64,000 nucleotides of DNA. It comes from Armatimonadota bacterium. GTDB taxonomy: Bacteria; Armatimonadota; Fimbriimonadia; Fimbriimonadales; Fimbriimonadaceae. Positions 8,632-17,754 of the stretch are shown here, piece by piece. Each line of letters begins with the position of its first letter. Within the stretch, counting starts at the first letter, position 1. The stretch spans positions 310,001 to 374,000 of the forward strand of contig DAIDHV010000003.1 of assembly GCA_027451905.1 (NCBI GenBank), read 5' to 3'. The translations under genes and the position numbers were made by a program. The notes beneath the pieces were generated by a model, which saw only the letters and a program-made list of their open reading frames with translations, ran no database searches and had not been told where the DNA came from.

Positions 8632-9642
8632 TTAGAACTTGATAGGCACGTCGACCCCTTTCAAACAAGCCTCTCGATCGAGCTGGTTCATCTTGGCAAC
8701 TGCCCTTGGGTCTCGGAAAAGAGGATAGGCTCGGCCGAATTTAATCATGATGGGAAGAAAGTGACAAGACCTCAATTGGCGAGCTTGAAAATTAAGCTTA
8801 ACAATGCCGCCGGTGGCAAAAGTTGGTGACACAAGATTTCCCATCGAATAGAGGATCGGTTTGCCTTTGTAAAGCACGGCACCCTCTAGGACGTGGGGAT
8901 GACATCCGTACACAAGGTCGGCACCGTCATCAATGAGGGCATGTCCAAGAGCTACTTGGTAAGGAGTTGGTTTTGCCCTTAATTCGATTCCCCAGTGAAC
9001 ACCAACCACCAAAAAATCGACTTGGGACTTGCATCTAACAATCCACTGCTTAAGCCACTTTTGGTGAACCTGACCATTGAGATTGAGGGTCATGATTCCT
9101 GCTGATGTCGAGGTAGCAGGGGTGCACTTGTAGAGAGCGCCAGGGGTCATAAAGGCAAGTGCGGATAGGAATCCTATTCTTGTTCCGTTTGAGTTGATCA
9201 CCGTCATCCCCATCGCCTGGCTTCGGTTAGCGCCGGCCCCAGCAAAATGTATTCCCGCGCCAGCAAGTACGGCGGTATCTTGCCGCAGCCCTGCCGTTTG
9301 ATGATCCATTGTATGGTTGTTGGCTAGGGTTACAAATTCAATTCCCGCCTTGCTGATCTCAGACGCAAATTTGGGATTTCCACCAAGAATGTACTGTTGG
9401 TGACGCCGAAGCTCTAGGGCAGACTTTCTTTTTGTCGTCGCTTTTACGATGGTGAGTGGAGATTCAAGATTGGCACAAGCGATTTCAGAGGACCGAAAGA
9501 TAGGCATAAGTGGCTCTAGTGGCTGCTTGCGGGGGGTGATCCCCTCAAACATGAGATCTCCGCCAAAGCTCAGCGTGAAATCTTGGATTCGACCTTGATT
9601 TTGTAAGGTTGGCGGCATCAGGAGGGGTAGAAGCGCAATCAT
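8632..9642 (-). CDS. CapA-family metallophosphoesterase-like protein
   Basis: A 336-residue protein of the CapA (PGA_cap) family, related to calcineurin-like phosphoesterases and first known from poly-gamma-glutamate capsule synthesis. Landmarks are LSFGGDLMFEG (near 24-34), ACANLESPLT (near 56-65), VTLANNHTMDHQTAGL, VGVHWGIEL and YGCHPHVLEG, the usual Asp/Asn/His series. A short hydrophobic N-terminus may be a signal peptide. No capB/capC genes are near, so a capsule role is not implied. A TAAAAT hexamer (9649-9654) lies 6 nt before the ATG. Confidence 0.85.
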   Translation of the reverse strand: MIALLPLLMPPTLQNQGRIQDFTLSFGGDLMFEGITPRKQPLEPLMPIFRSSEIACANLESPLTIVKATTKRKSALELRRHQQYILGGNPKFASEISKAGIEFVTLANNHTMDHQTAGLRQDTAVLAGAGIHFAGAGANRSQAMGMTVINSNGTRIGFLSALAFMTPGALYKCTPATSTSAGIMTLNLNGQVHQKWLKQWIVRCKSQVDFLVVGVHWGIELRAKPTPYQVALGHALIDDGADLVYGCHPHVLEGAVLYKGKPILYSMGNLVSPTFATGGIVKLNFQARQLRSCHFLPIMIKFGRAYPLFRDPRAVAKMNQLDREACLKGVDVPIKF

Positions 9643-9743
9643 CTAGCCATTTTAGAGCAAACCATCTGTTTGTGGAAGGCGTCAGAGGAATGGTGCTGAT
9701 GAAGTGAGCGTCATGACTTTAGCGGGGTAACGGTAATCTCTCA

Positions 9744-9759
9744 TTGGCCTTGAGGCCAA
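9744..9759. repeat. Perfect short inverted repeat before the 9776 gene
   Basis: TTGGCC (9744-9749), a TTGA loop and GGCCAA (9754-9759) form a 6-bp hairpin 16 nt before the start codon of the next gene. No T run follows, so it is more likely a leader hairpin or operator than a terminator. Confidence 0.4.
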
Positions 9760-9775
9760 CGCCAAACTTTTAACG

Positions 9776-10639
9776 ATGCCTTTACTCGCTGGAATCCTCA
9801 TCCTAACCGCTTCGCAGCAACCAACAAAATTCAATCTTAAATTGAAGCTGGCAGCAAATCAGGTGCTGAAATACATAGAGGAAGGATCGTCACAACAAGT
9901 GATCACCTTGCCTTCCGGTGGGCAAAAAATCCCAATGTCATCCGAAGTCAAAGGTAGCCTTAGGATTGCGGTCGCAAAATTAACCGGTCCCCAAGAGTCT
10001 TCGATTGTCATTTTGATCCATACCGATAAATCGAATCTCGTTTCTCCATTGTCCACCCCAACCAACAACAGTCCAATTCCCGATCAATCTAAGAATGCAA
10101 CTCTGGATTTTGATGGAAAGCTTAGCTACGATAAGAAGAGTGGATACCAAAAGGTCAATCCCGCCTTGATTGCTGCCCCCTTAACGATTGTGCCAATTTT
10201 GGCACCATTGCCGGCTTATAAAGTGGCAATTGGCGAGGCATGGCAAGCGAGTAATGTTATGTTTCGCGGTTTGGGGCTAGATTCACCAGGTTCGGTGGCG
10301 ACATTCAAGCTTGCAAACGTTCGGCAAGATGGCAGCGACCAAATTGCGGAAATTACAGGCACCGGACTAGTTCCACTGAAGTACTCCGCCGATCAAATGG
10401 AGCAAGAAATGGCAAGCCAAGGGATTGCTTCGCCTTCTTTAAATATGTCAGTGGATGGCAGAGTCGAATGGAAATTAACCGAAGAGCTTAATCTGACAAC
10501 CGGCACAGTGGAGAGCGTTTGCCTTCAGACGAAGACCAATCTTAAGCTCCACCTTTTATCTCTTAATGCGGTTGCCGATGACGTGGGTTCCGGAGCTTAT
10601 GACATGACCATAAAGAAGCCCAGCAACCCCAAGAAATAG
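9776..10639 (+). CDS. Protein of unknown function, probably exported
   Basis: A 287-residue protein that I do not recognise. It starts with a short hydrophobic stretch (MPLLAGILILTASQQ), compatible with a weak signal peptide, and the rest alternates beta-like segments such as LKLKLAANQVLKYIEEGSS. The C-terminal half, about 150-280, with repeated patterns of the kind AEITGTGLVPL and VDGRVEWKLTEELNLTTG, is typical of secreted all-beta proteins measured as unknown in this phylum. It is convergent with the next gene, with 32 nt between the stops, and divergent from the CapA gene. Confidence 0.6.
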   Translation: MPLLAGILILTASQQPTKFNLKLKLAANQVLKYIEEGSSQQVITLPSGGQKIPMSSEVKGSLRIAVAKLTGPQESSIVILIHTDKSNLVSPLSTPTNNSPIPDQSKNATLDFDGKLSYDKKSGYQKVNPALIAAPLTIVPILAPLPAYKVAIGEAWQASNVMFRGLGLDSPGSVATFKLANVRQDGSDQIAEITGTGLVPLKYSADQMEQEMASQGIASPSLNMSVDGRVEWKLTEELNLTTGTVESVCLQTKTNLKLHLLSLNAVADDVGSGAYDMTIKKPSNPKK

Positions 10640-10671
10640 GTTTTATCAAGTGGGGCTGTTGAGAGGGTGTC

Positions 10672-11403
10672 TTAGGCTTTGGTTTGACCGCTTTTGTCGG
10701 ACTTGCTAGGCGCGCCGTTCGAGCCCGATTTGTGATCGCCATTCGAGGACTTGCCAGATTGATCTGCTCCGCCATTATCGGCAGGGCTTGGTTGGTTAGG
10801 CAACGCACTATCATTCCCCGACTGAAAGTTGCTGCCAAAAGTCATCGAGGTTGTGCCATTTAAGTTGATCCAAAGCCATGGCCTAGGGTCATTGCCGATT
10901 TTCTGGGGCGAAAATCCAGGCTGTGGTTTATAGGGCAGACACTGGTTGCGAGCCGTTGATTTCACCTCGAAAAGGATGATATCAGAGCCGAGAACCGAGC
11001 TCAAGTCCTTGCCAGCGATGGACTTGTTATAGGCAACTCCGGTGGCAGGAGAATTTGTTGTGCCAGGGCAACCTAAGTTCCCATGGGGGTCGGTTCCACC
11101 AAACATCTTGGCTACGGATTGGCCTCGCTTTGACATGTAAGGGATAATGTCATCTTGCCAATTCTTAGCGGGAGGCAGCTTATTGTTATGGTCCATGGCA
11201 TATTGCTTAATCCCTTGCAAGGTCACCGCATAGTTGACTGAACACCCAACAAAGTTGCCGGCCTTCTTCAAGGCATAAAACATCATCAGCACACCTCCTC
11301 CGCAACAAAGAACGCATACGCCCACTAGAGTCAAGATCACAATTAGGACCGTATTTTTTGGCTTTTTGGGCATTGGTGCCCCGTAGACGGGAGGAACTTC
11401 CAT
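10672..11403 (-). CDS. Single-pass membrane protein of unknown function, low-complexity tail
   Basis: A 243-residue protein. A short proline-rich cytoplasmic start is followed by one transmembrane segment with a cysteine/glycine cluster (about 18-45, including VLCCGGGVLMMFYALKKAG). The outer part (about 50-185) has IKQYAMDHNNKLPPAKNWQDD and TDPHGNLGCPG, a layout like the globular part of DUF1559/pilin-like proteins (date-like residues and water-exposed loops), but without the prepilin cleavage motif. The last 60 residues are a Ser/Gly/Lys/Asp-rich tail. I cannot assign a function. The start is separated from glyQ by a short divergent promoter region. Confidence 0.6.
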   Translation of the reverse strand: MEVPPVYGAPMPKKPKNTVLIVILTLVGVCVLCCGGGVLMMFYALKKAGNFVGCSVNYAVTLQGIKQYAMDHNNKLPPAKNWQDDIIPYMSKRGQSVAKMFGGTDPHGNLGCPGTTNSPATGVAYNKSIAGKDLSSVLGSDIILFEVKSTARNQCLPYKPQPGFSPQKIGNDPRPWLWINLNGTTSMTFGSNFQSGNDSALPNQPSPADNGGADQSGKSSNGDHKSGSNGAPSKSDKSGQTKA

Positions 11404-11490
11404 TTCTGATTACATAAGACGTACGATGGGCCAAGAGAGATGCACTTAGGATTTGCCAAGGGTGAAGAGCCGAAAGGTAACCTGTTTCAG

Positions 11491-12426
11491 ATGAATTTTC
11501 AAGAGATGGTTGATCGCTTGAACAAGTACTGGTGCGACCAAGGGTGTGCCATCTTGCAGCCGTATGATTCGGCAGTAGGAGCGGGAACCATGCATCCTGC
11601 TACAACCCTCAAAGTGCTAGGGCCAGAGGCTTGGAATGTTGCCTATGTGCAACCATCGAGGCGGCCAGCAGATGGCAGATACGCTAGGAACCCTCAACGG
11701 AGTCAACGGTACTACCAGTACCAAGTCATCATGAAGCCCTCTCCAGAAAATATCGTGGACCTTTACATGGGTTCTTTGGATGCAGTGGGATTTGATACTT
11801 CCAAAAATGATGTTCGGCTTGTTGAAGATGATTGGGAGTCCCAAGCGGCTGGTGCCAGCGGAGTTGGCTGGGAAGTTTGGGTGAACGGTGCCGAAATTAC
11901 TCAGTTCACTTTTTTTCAGCAAATGGGGGGGATTGAGTGCAATCCGGTCTGCGCGGAAATCACCTACGGCCCCGAGCGATTGTGCCTCATGCTCAACAAC
12001 GGCAAAGGGTTTTGGACCGATCTGGATTGGTCTGATAATCTTAGTTACAAAGAAGTGAACCATGATCTTGAGGTTCAAAACAATGTCTACAATTTTGAAT
12101 CGGCATCGGTTGATTTGCTATTTAGTTTGTTTGATTTATACGAGGCCGAATCCAAAAAAACAATTGAAACAAAGCTGAAGTGGGATAGTACTCAGGGCAT
12201 CTACACTTTGAACCCAACGGAAGAGGGAGAGCCTCCTGCCGAGGCAGGTCCACCATGGATGGTCTATCCCGCTTTTGATCTTGCCCTCAATTGCTCACAC
12301 ATTTTTAATCTGTTGGATGCAAGAGGAGCGGTTGGAGTGGCTCAGAGAGCTGAGTTTATCAATCGCATTCGAGGCAGAATTCGAGCCTGTTGCCTGAAAC
12401 ATGTTGAACAGTTCAAGCGGGGTTAA
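11491..12426 (+). CDS. glyQ: Glycine--tRNA ligase alpha subunit
   Basis: A 311-residue catalytic alpha subunit of the bacterial alpha2beta2 glycyl-tRNA synthetase. It has the class II core: DQGCAILQPYDSAVGAGTMHP near the N-terminus, WNVAYVQPSRRPADGRYA (motif 2) and the ELTQFTFFQQ-type segment. Start 11491 (MNFQEMVDRL) is chosen because it matches the usual N-terminus of GlyQ and has AAAGG 13 nt upstream. An upstream in-frame ATG at 11440 would add 17 residues. The beta-subunit gene glyS, usually next to glyQ, is not here; rpmE follows instead. Confidence 0.95.
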   Translation: MNFQEMVDRLNKYWCDQGCAILQPYDSAVGAGTMHPATTLKVLGPEAWNVAYVQPSRRPADGRYARNPQRSQRYYQYQVIMKPSPENIVDLYMGSLDAVGFDTSKNDVRLVEDDWESQAAGASGVGWEVWVNGAEITQFTFFQQMGGIECNPVCAEITYGPERLCLMLNNGKGFWTDLDWSDNLSYKEVNHDLEVQNNVYNFESASVDLLFSLFDLYEAESKKTIETKLKWDSTQGIYTLNPTEEGEPPAEAGPPWMVYPAFDLALNCSHIFNLLDARGAVGVAQRAEFINRIRGRIRACCLKHVEQFKRG

Positions 12427-12520
12427 AAAGAGAATTCGGCTGAACTTGGAAGCGTGCTATATTTGGGCTGGGTTAAGCCTTGAATTTGGCAGGATAAATC
12501 AATCATAATAAGGAGTTCAA

Positions 12521-12781
12521 ATGAAAGAAGGCATTCATCCAAAGTCGTACCCAGTTGTTTTTGTGGATGGGGATCATGAATGGACGGGTTTAAGCACCCA
12601 CAAGTCAGCACAGACTAAGACCATTGACGGTGTGGAGCACTTTGTGATTCCAGTTGATATTTCCGCATTCAGCCACCCTTTTTACACTGGGCAAAAGAAA
12701 TTGGTGGATACAGCCGGGCGCGTAGAGAAGTTTATGCGCAGGTATGGTTCACAGCTCGAAGCAGGTCGCTCTAAGAAATAA
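12521..12781 (+). CDS. rpmE: 50S ribosomal protein L31, cysteine-free type
   Basis: An 86-residue ribosomal protein. MKEGIHPKSYPVVFVDG at the start and SHPFYTGQKKLVDTAGRVEK near the end are the L31 signature. There is no cysteine, so the zinc-binding CxxC form is absent and this is the C-minus (type B-like) variant. A perfect AAGGAG (12510-12515) sits 5 nt before the ATG, one of the strongest binding sites in the window, as expected for a highly made protein. The deacetylase gene starts only 5 nt after its stop. Confidence 0.93.
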   Translation: MKEGIHPKSYPVVFVDGDHEWTGLSTHKSAQTKTIDGVEHFVIPVDISAFSHPFYTGQKKLVDTAGRVEKFMRRYGSQLEAGRSKK

Positions 12782-12786
12782 GAAAG

Positions 12787-13656
12787 TTGCCGGAAGGCGT
12801 TCTCAATAAAGTTTCCATGATTGCGGCGGGCGCAATTTTGTGCCTAGGCGCTGCTGGATTTCTCTACACGCGTCGAGAACATATTAGTCTTCGGCCCTCT
12901 AGCATCCTTGCCAGATTAGAGGGCACCAATCTTTATAACCCTTCCGAAGCTCTATTTAAGCGGGGAAACCCCCGCCAAAAAGTGGTCGCCCTCACAATGG
13001 ATGATGGCCCTCACCCGAAGTATCTGCCTACAATTCTTTCGATTTTAGCTGCCAATCATGTCCATGCCACCTTTTTTGAAGTTGGAGAAATGATGGCTAA
13101 AAGTCCAAATTTAGTGCGACAGGTTCTTGCCGACGGCAATGAAATCGGAGACCACACAATGACTCATCCTCGGCTGATTCATTTAACTCCCGCTCAGATT
13201 AAATCTGAAATTATGCAGTGCCAGCAGACATTTCATGCCATTACCGGCAAGCAAATGAATCTGTTCCGCCCACCTGGGTTTCGGGAGGATCCTAAAATCC
13301 TCAAGGAAATCAAAGCCTTGGGTTTCATCACGGTTGATTACACAACCGCGGCTCATGATTTTATTGTCAAAGGCAACTTTGCTAAGCCAAATCCAATCAA
13401 AATTGCCGCCTCGGTGATGGATCGTCTCAAGCCAGGGGGAATTATCTTGCTTCATGATGCGCCCGGCACCGCCGAAGCCCTTCCCGAGCTGCTTTCCGAA
13501 ATCAAAGCCAAAGGGTATCGTGTGGTCATGGTTTCTCAGCTTTTAGCAGGGCTACCCCATCCGATCACCGTTGCAACCGACGCGGGTCCTTGCACCACCC
13601 CAATGAGCAAGATTCCTGCCTACGCTATTGCCGATGGTGCCAAAATCCACCACTGA
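12787..13656 (+). CDS. Membrane-anchored polysaccharide deacetylase (NodB homology)
   Basis: A 289-residue carbohydrate esterase family 4 protein with one N-terminal hydrophobic segment (about 10-27), so probably anchored with its catalytic domain outside the cytoplasm. NodB motifs are in order: TMDDGPHPKY (metal/catalytic Asp pair), HTMTHPRL (zinc His pair), FRPPGFR, and LLHD near the C-terminus. The first motif reads TMDDG rather than the usual TFDDG. Substrates of the family include peptidoglycan GlcNAc and chitin. Start TTG 12787 follows rpmE by 5 nt. ATG 12817 is the alternative and keeps the anchor. Confidence 0.87.
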   Translation: MPEGVLNKVSMIAAGAILCLGAAGFLYTRREHISLRPSSILARLEGTNLYNPSEALFKRGNPRQKVVALTMDDGPHPKYLPTILSILAANHVHATFFEVGEMMAKSPNLVRQVLADGNEIGDHTMTHPRLIHLTPAQIKSEIMQCQQTFHAITGKQMNLFRPPGFREDPKILKEIKALGFITVDYTTAAHDFIVKGNFAKPNPIKIAASVMDRLKPGGIILLHDAPGTAEALPELLSEIKAKGYRVVMVSQLLAGLPHPITVATDAGPCTTPMSKIPAYAIADGAKIHH

Positions 13657-13753
13657 TTGTTCGGCTTGTTACCACCATTAGCCAATGAGTCTTTGAGGCG
13701 TCTTTGTTACCAAAGAGTCCATTCTCAGCCTAGTCTTTCATAATGTAACTACC

Positions 13754-15061
13754 GTGTCCGAAAATCTCAAATCCAGCCGAGTTGCCCTGAATAATGCCGA
13801 CCCTCTCATTGCAGAGTTCGTTGCAAAAGAGGCCAAGAGGCAGAACTCAAATCTGGAACTTATCGCAAGCGAAAACATTGCCAGCATGGCGGTGCGAGAA
13901 GCGATGATGAGTGTGCTGACCGACAAATATGCTGAGGGATATCCAGGCAAGAGATACTATGGCGGCTGCGAAGTTGTAGACGAGGTTGAAATCCTTGCCC
14001 AAAACCGCGTCAAAGAACTTTTTGGTGCTGAGTATGCCAATGTGCAGCCCCACAGCGGCAGCCAAGCCAATATGGCGGTCTATTTCTCGTTCTTAAAGCC
14101 TGGAGACGTGGTAATGGGAATGGATCTTTCTCATGGTGGTCATTTAACCCATGGTTCACCGGTCAATTTTTCTGGCAAGCTTTACCAATTTACTGCCTAC
14201 GGAATTGATCCTAGTACAGAGCGGCTCAATTACTCGCAGGTTGCGGATGCAGTTGCAAAAGTCAGACCGAAGATGATAACCGTAGGAGCGAGCGCATACT
14301 CTCGCGAGATTGATTTTAAGGCATTCAGAGAAATCGCTGATTCCGTTGGAGCGTTCCTTTTTGCCGATATTGCCCATCCTGCCGGATTGGTTGCTAAAGG
14401 CTTACTTTGCAGCCCGATTCCTTATGCCCATGTTGTGACTTCTACAACTCACAAGACCCTGCGAGGACCTCGCGGTGGAGTGATCTTAATGGGCAAGGAT
14501 TTTGAAAATCCATTTGGAGAGAAAGCAGCCAAGTCTGGCCGAACTAAGATGATGTCGGAGCTGCTAGATAGCATGGTTATCCCCGGAATTCAGGGAGGGC
14601 CGCTTATGCACGTGATCGCGGCGAAGGCGGTAGGATTCGGAGAGAATCTAACGCCAGATTTCCAAGCCTACGCCCAGCAGGTGCAAAGAAATGCGGCTGC
14701 CCTTGCTCAACAGCTGGCTAACAGGGGCTACCACATTTTAAGCGGCGGCACTGACAACCACCTGATGCTGATCGACCTTCGAAACAAAGGACTTACCGGA
14801 AAAGCCGCTCAATCTGCCCTTGATTTGGCAGGAATAACGTGCAATAAAAACGCAGTTCCTTTCGATGACCAGTCCCCCTTAATCACAAGTGGAATCAGAA
14901 TTGGAACGCCGGCTGTAACATCACGGGGCATGACTGAACCGCAAATGGACTCCATTGCCGAATTGATTGATGAAGCGCTAGGCCATGTTGCCGATGCAGA
15001 AGCTCTCAATCAAGTTCAAGCAAAAGTGCACGACTTGACCTCGAAGTTCTTGATCCACTAA
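13754..15061 (+). CDS. glyA: Serine hydroxymethyltransferase
   Basis: A 435-residue PLP enzyme interconverting serine and glycine with tetrahydrofolate, feeding one-carbon metabolism. Landmarks are LIASENIAS (36-44), [13 protein letters not shown] (59-71), QPHSGSQAN (98-106), [10 protein letters not shown] and the PLP lysine Lys234 in [14 protein letters not shown]. The length is slightly above the usual 415-420. The start is GTG; CATAAT (13739-13744) lies 9 nt before it and no Shine-Dalgarno sequence is seen. Confidence 0.96.
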   Translation: MSENLKSSRVALNNADPLIAEFVAKEAKRQNSNLELIASENIASMAVREAMMSVLTDKYAEGYPGKRYYGGCEVVDEVEILAQNRVKELFGAEYANVQPHSGSQANMAVYFSFLKPGDVVMGMDLSHGGHLTHGSPVNFSGKLYQFTAYGIDPSTERLNYSQVADAVAKVRPKMITVGASAYSREIDFKAFREIADSVGAFLFADIAHPAGLVAKGLLCSPIPYAHVVTSTTHKTLRGPRGGVILMGKDFENPFGEKAAKSGRTKMMSELLDSMVIPGIQGGPLMHVIAAKAVGFGENLTPDFQAYAQQVQRNAAALAQQLANRGYHILSGGTDNHLMLIDLRNKGLTGKAAQSALDLAGITCNKNAVPFDDQSPLITSGIRIGTPAVTSRGMTEPQMDSIAELIDEALGHVADAEALNQVQAKVHDLTSKFLIH

Positions 15062-15092
15062 ATCGCGGTCCGTTTCATCAGGAGCAAACTTG

Positions 15093-15119
15093 GCTGGCAC
15101 GCAAAAAATGTTTGCCAGC
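15093..15119 (+). terminator. Possible terminator hairpin after glyA
   Basis: GCTGGCA (15093-15099) pairs with TGCCAGC (15113-15119) around a 13-nt A-rich loop, 31 nt past the glyA stop. The following AAATTGCCTAGGTTTTAAC has only a short T run, so termination strength is doubtful. Confidence 0.4.
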
Positions 15120-15283
15120 AAATTGCCTAGGTTTTAACTTGGGCCCTAAAAACAGATAACTTTACAGGTGCAATTGGCACAAAAACTCTATTAAGATTGT
15201 CCCCTTGAATCCCGAACCTCTAATGTATGGGGAAAACGCTGGAAGCATTGCCGGGAAAACTGGCCCCCACAGCAGGGACGCAG

Positions 15284-16198
15284 ATGAAGGGAGTTTTAAC
15301 GAGCTTAGCCAAGCAATTTTTTGCGGCAAGTCCATTTGTATTGGTATTAGGGGTTGGGCTGAGTACCCACCGCTGGCATCCGTCGGAGCATACGCTCTAT
15401 CAATATACAAAGGCAGAAGACGCCATTGTTCGCAACTACAAATCGGTGGTTGCCGTCACCGAGAAATCCATAAGTTTTGATTGTGCCCCTGTTCATCAAG
15501 TGCGAATTGTTCTTAGAAAGTGGGGATCTGAATTTAAAAAAGGGAAGCTAAAATCCTTGCCTCCTGCATTTCAAGAGGAAGAGTCGGAGTCAGGCCCTAG
15601 ACTCGAAATCCTCACTGCATGGGTACGGACAACCGACTCTGGATATCACCTAGTGACGAACGAATTAAAGAACGGAGATTTGGCTCACTGGCAAAAAGAT
15701 ATGCCCAACCTGGTTGCTGCCATTGAGGCCTTCAAGTATTCCGATACCTCGACGATTGTGGGCTCTGATCGCATGGAGCAAGGGATTCTTGCTCAATTCA
15801 AAGTTGTCATGCGTCACTGCAATGAGTCAACCAAGCAACTGCTTTACAAGATGGCGGCGGAAATGACCACCCGCAGCCGATTGCTTAGCTCGCTTTTCAA
15901 AAAGTTAAAGTCAAACGCAGTGACTTACGAGCAGAATCAGAAGATCATTATGGAAAAAGAGGGCGAGCCGCAAAGTACCAATGGTGGCTCGGTTTCGATG
16001 GACTCCACTGGAGACACAATCACCCAAGACATGGACAATGATGATAGCTACTCTCAACAATCTCAATACCAATTGGACTTTAGAGTCGGAGAGTTTATTG
16101 ATCCTCGCATCAAAGCCATGAGTCTGACAACTGGCCAAGTGGGTCAGATGCCTCTTCCGGTGGCTTTGGAGTCTGCCCTAACTTATTCCAATCTGTAG
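15284..16198 (+). CDS. Membrane-anchored or exported protein of unknown function
   Basis: A 304-residue protein that I do not recognise. Near the start, QFFAASPFVLVLGVGLSTH is a single hydrophobic segment that could be a signal peptide or anchor. The body is alpha/beta with a helical stretch around 215-250 (KMAAEMTTRSRLLSSLFKK) and a Ser/Asp-rich acidic patch near 260-275. Start 15284 is chosen because AGGGA lies 5 nt upstream; an in-frame ATG at 15227 has no such site. It stands alone between glyA and the convergent anti-sigma gene. Confidence 0.6.
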   Translation: MKGVLTSLAKQFFAASPFVLVLGVGLSTHRWHPSEHTLYQYTKAEDAIVRNYKSVVAVTEKSISFDCAPVHQVRIVLRKWGSEFKKGKLKSLPPAFQEEESESGPRLEILTAWVRTTDSGYHLVTNELKNGDLAHWQKDMPNLVAAIEAFKYSDTSTIVGSDRMEQGILAQFKVVMRHCNESTKQLLYKMAAEMTTRSRLLSSLFKKLKSNAVTYEQNQKIIMEKEGEPQSTNGGSVSMDSTGDTITQDMDNDDSYSQQSQYQLDFRVGEFIDPRIKAMSLTTGQVGQMPLPVALESALTYSNL

Positions 16199-16269
16199 AA
16201 TCCTTAGCCAAAGGGTTAAAGATCCGCTAACTCCCTTGCGTTTGCTTGTGGGTTGCGGAATTGGTTATT

Positions 16270-17121
16270 TTAGTGGGTTTGGATGCGGATGAATTGCTGT
16301 TGTCTATCAACCGACCATCCAAGCGGCTGAACTGCGCTCATTGCATTGTCTCTGGCATCGGTACCCGCAAAATTCCAAGCCACATCCTTGCTGAAATTTA
16401 CATCAAGAAGCAGAACTGGGACTTTGTAAGTGTTGGCTAGCGCTTTCGCCATATCCACTACGTTGCCGTGGCCATGTTGCTGGGGAACAATTTTGGATCC
16501 CGGCATGACTAAAACGTAAGTTTTATTTTGGTTAGGAATTGCAACCTGCACTGCCTTAGCCTGGACGCCATTATTCTGGATTGGAATTTCTATATAACCC
16601 GTACCTTTAGCTGAAGTTGATGAGGATATGATGTGGTTATCCTGCAAGTCCGTAATGACAATCGTGGTGGCTTGGCTAGCGGGCGGAGCTTCCTCGAAGT
16701 CGTACTGACCATTTTTGATTTGAAACTGATATTGATTTCCACCTAGTCCAAAGGCCCCGCTTCCCACTGGCCCCGCAGAGTTCTTATTGAGTGAAATGTA
16801 GGCAACCGCAATCACGGCTAAGGAAAGAGCACCAACGAGGCCAAACCGAAGTTGGCTGAACCACCGATTGGGAGAGGAACGCTTAGCTTCCCAAGACGCG
16901 AGGTCTAGCCGTTGTTTGACTTTCTCTTCTATGTCTAGCTCAACAGGAGCTTTGACATTGAGAATGGTCCCAAGTTGAGAATAAAAAGACTTGAAGCTTT
17001 CAAAATCCTTTCGGATCATCTGATCTCTGGCAATTTCTGCTTCTAAACTAGCCTTCAGGGCACCATCTAGGCTCCCTTCTAGGTAGTCAGAATAAAGTTC
17101 TCTTGCCCTTTCCAGATTCAT
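16270..17121 (-). CDS. Probable anti-sigma factor, single-pass membrane protein
   Basis: A 283-residue protein directly downstream of an ECF sigma gene (27 nt gap). The N-terminus (1-60, ARELYSDYLEGSLDGALKASLEAEIARD) has the helical shape of anti-sigma domains, but the zinc motif HxxxCxxC is absent. One transmembrane segment follows (about 92-110, FGLVGALSLAVIAVAYISL). The outer part of about 170 residues is unrecognised and would be the sensor. Role as anti-sigma is inferred mostly from position and architecture. Confidence 0.75.
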   Translation of the reverse strand: MNLERARELYSDYLEGSLDGALKASLEAEIARDQMIRKDFESFKSFYSQLGTILNVKAPVELDIEEKVKQRLDLASWEAKRSSPNRWFSQLRFGLVGALSLAVIAVAYISLNKNSAGPVGSGAFGLGGNQYQFQIKNGQYDFEEAPPASQATTIVITDLQDNHIISSSTSAKGTGYIEIPIQNNGVQAKAVQVAIPNQNKTYVLVMPGSKIVPQQHGHGNVVDMAKALANTYKVPVLLLDVNFSKDVAWNFAGTDARDNAMSAVQPLGWSVDRQQQFIRIQTH

Positions 17122-17148
17122 ATCTTCAATCGCTCCACATAGATTGAC

Positions 17149-17745
17149 TTACTTTGGGAAAAAAAGTTCCTGATGTTCTTGCAAAAGTTCTCGCAGTTGC
17201 AGCCGCGCACGGTTTAATCGGCTTTTTACGGTGCCGATTGGAGTATTCAACGCATCCGCGATTTCCTCGTAACTGAGCATCTCGGTGTGAAACATCACCA
17301 TCATTACCCGCTGATATTCAGGTAGTTTACTGAGAGCAATTTGAATAGCTTCTTCCCGCTCGGTTCTTTCTAAATCCTCATCGGGTCTGGGATCGTTCGA
17401 TTCTACTTGCCACGCCAAATTGGACTCTTCAGTCTTGGAGCTAGAATCTAAGCTTACGGTTTGCTTGTTTTTCTCTTTTTTCTTTTGGTCCAAAAAGCAA
17501 TTGGTGAGAATTCGGTACATCCAGGTGCTAAATGAACTTTGCCCCTTAAAATTGGGCATCGCGTTATAGATGCGGATAAAAGCGTCCGAAACCACGTCGG
17601 CCGCCATTTCTGGCTCCCTTGTTAACTTGTAGGCAAACTGAAACGCCTTTTGAGAGTGGCGATCAATCAGGGCATTAAACGCGTCTCGGTCCCCGTGCTG
17701 GACACGGTCAATGAGGGTTGCGTCATCAAGGGAACTTGAGCTCAT
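17149..17745 (-). CDS. RNA polymerase sigma factor, ECF (sigma-70 family) type
   Basis: A 198-residue ECF sigma factor. Region 2 (about 10-80) contains FNALIDRHSQKAFQFAYKLT and the DNA-melting part ADVVSDAFIRIY plus FSTWMYRI. Region 4 (about 130-185) ends in the helix-turn-helix LSYEEIADALNTPIGTVKSR. A charged linker (KKKEKNKQ and the Ser-rich part after it) separates them. It is 9 nt downstream of the DUF4446 gene and upstream of its likely anti-sigma factor, so the three form an operon. The stimulus is not evident. Confidence 0.93.
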   Translation of the reverse strand: MSSSSLDDATLIDRVQHGDRDAFNALIDRHSQKAFQFAYKLTREPEMAADVVSDAFIRIYNAMPNFKGQSSFSTWMYRILTNCFLDQKKKEKNKQTVSLDSSSKTEESNLAWQVESNDPRPDEDLERTEREEAIQIALSKLPEYQRVMMVMFHTEMLSYEEIADALNTPIGTVKSRLNRARLQLRELLQEHQELFFPK

Positions 17746-17754
17746 GAAATCTCC

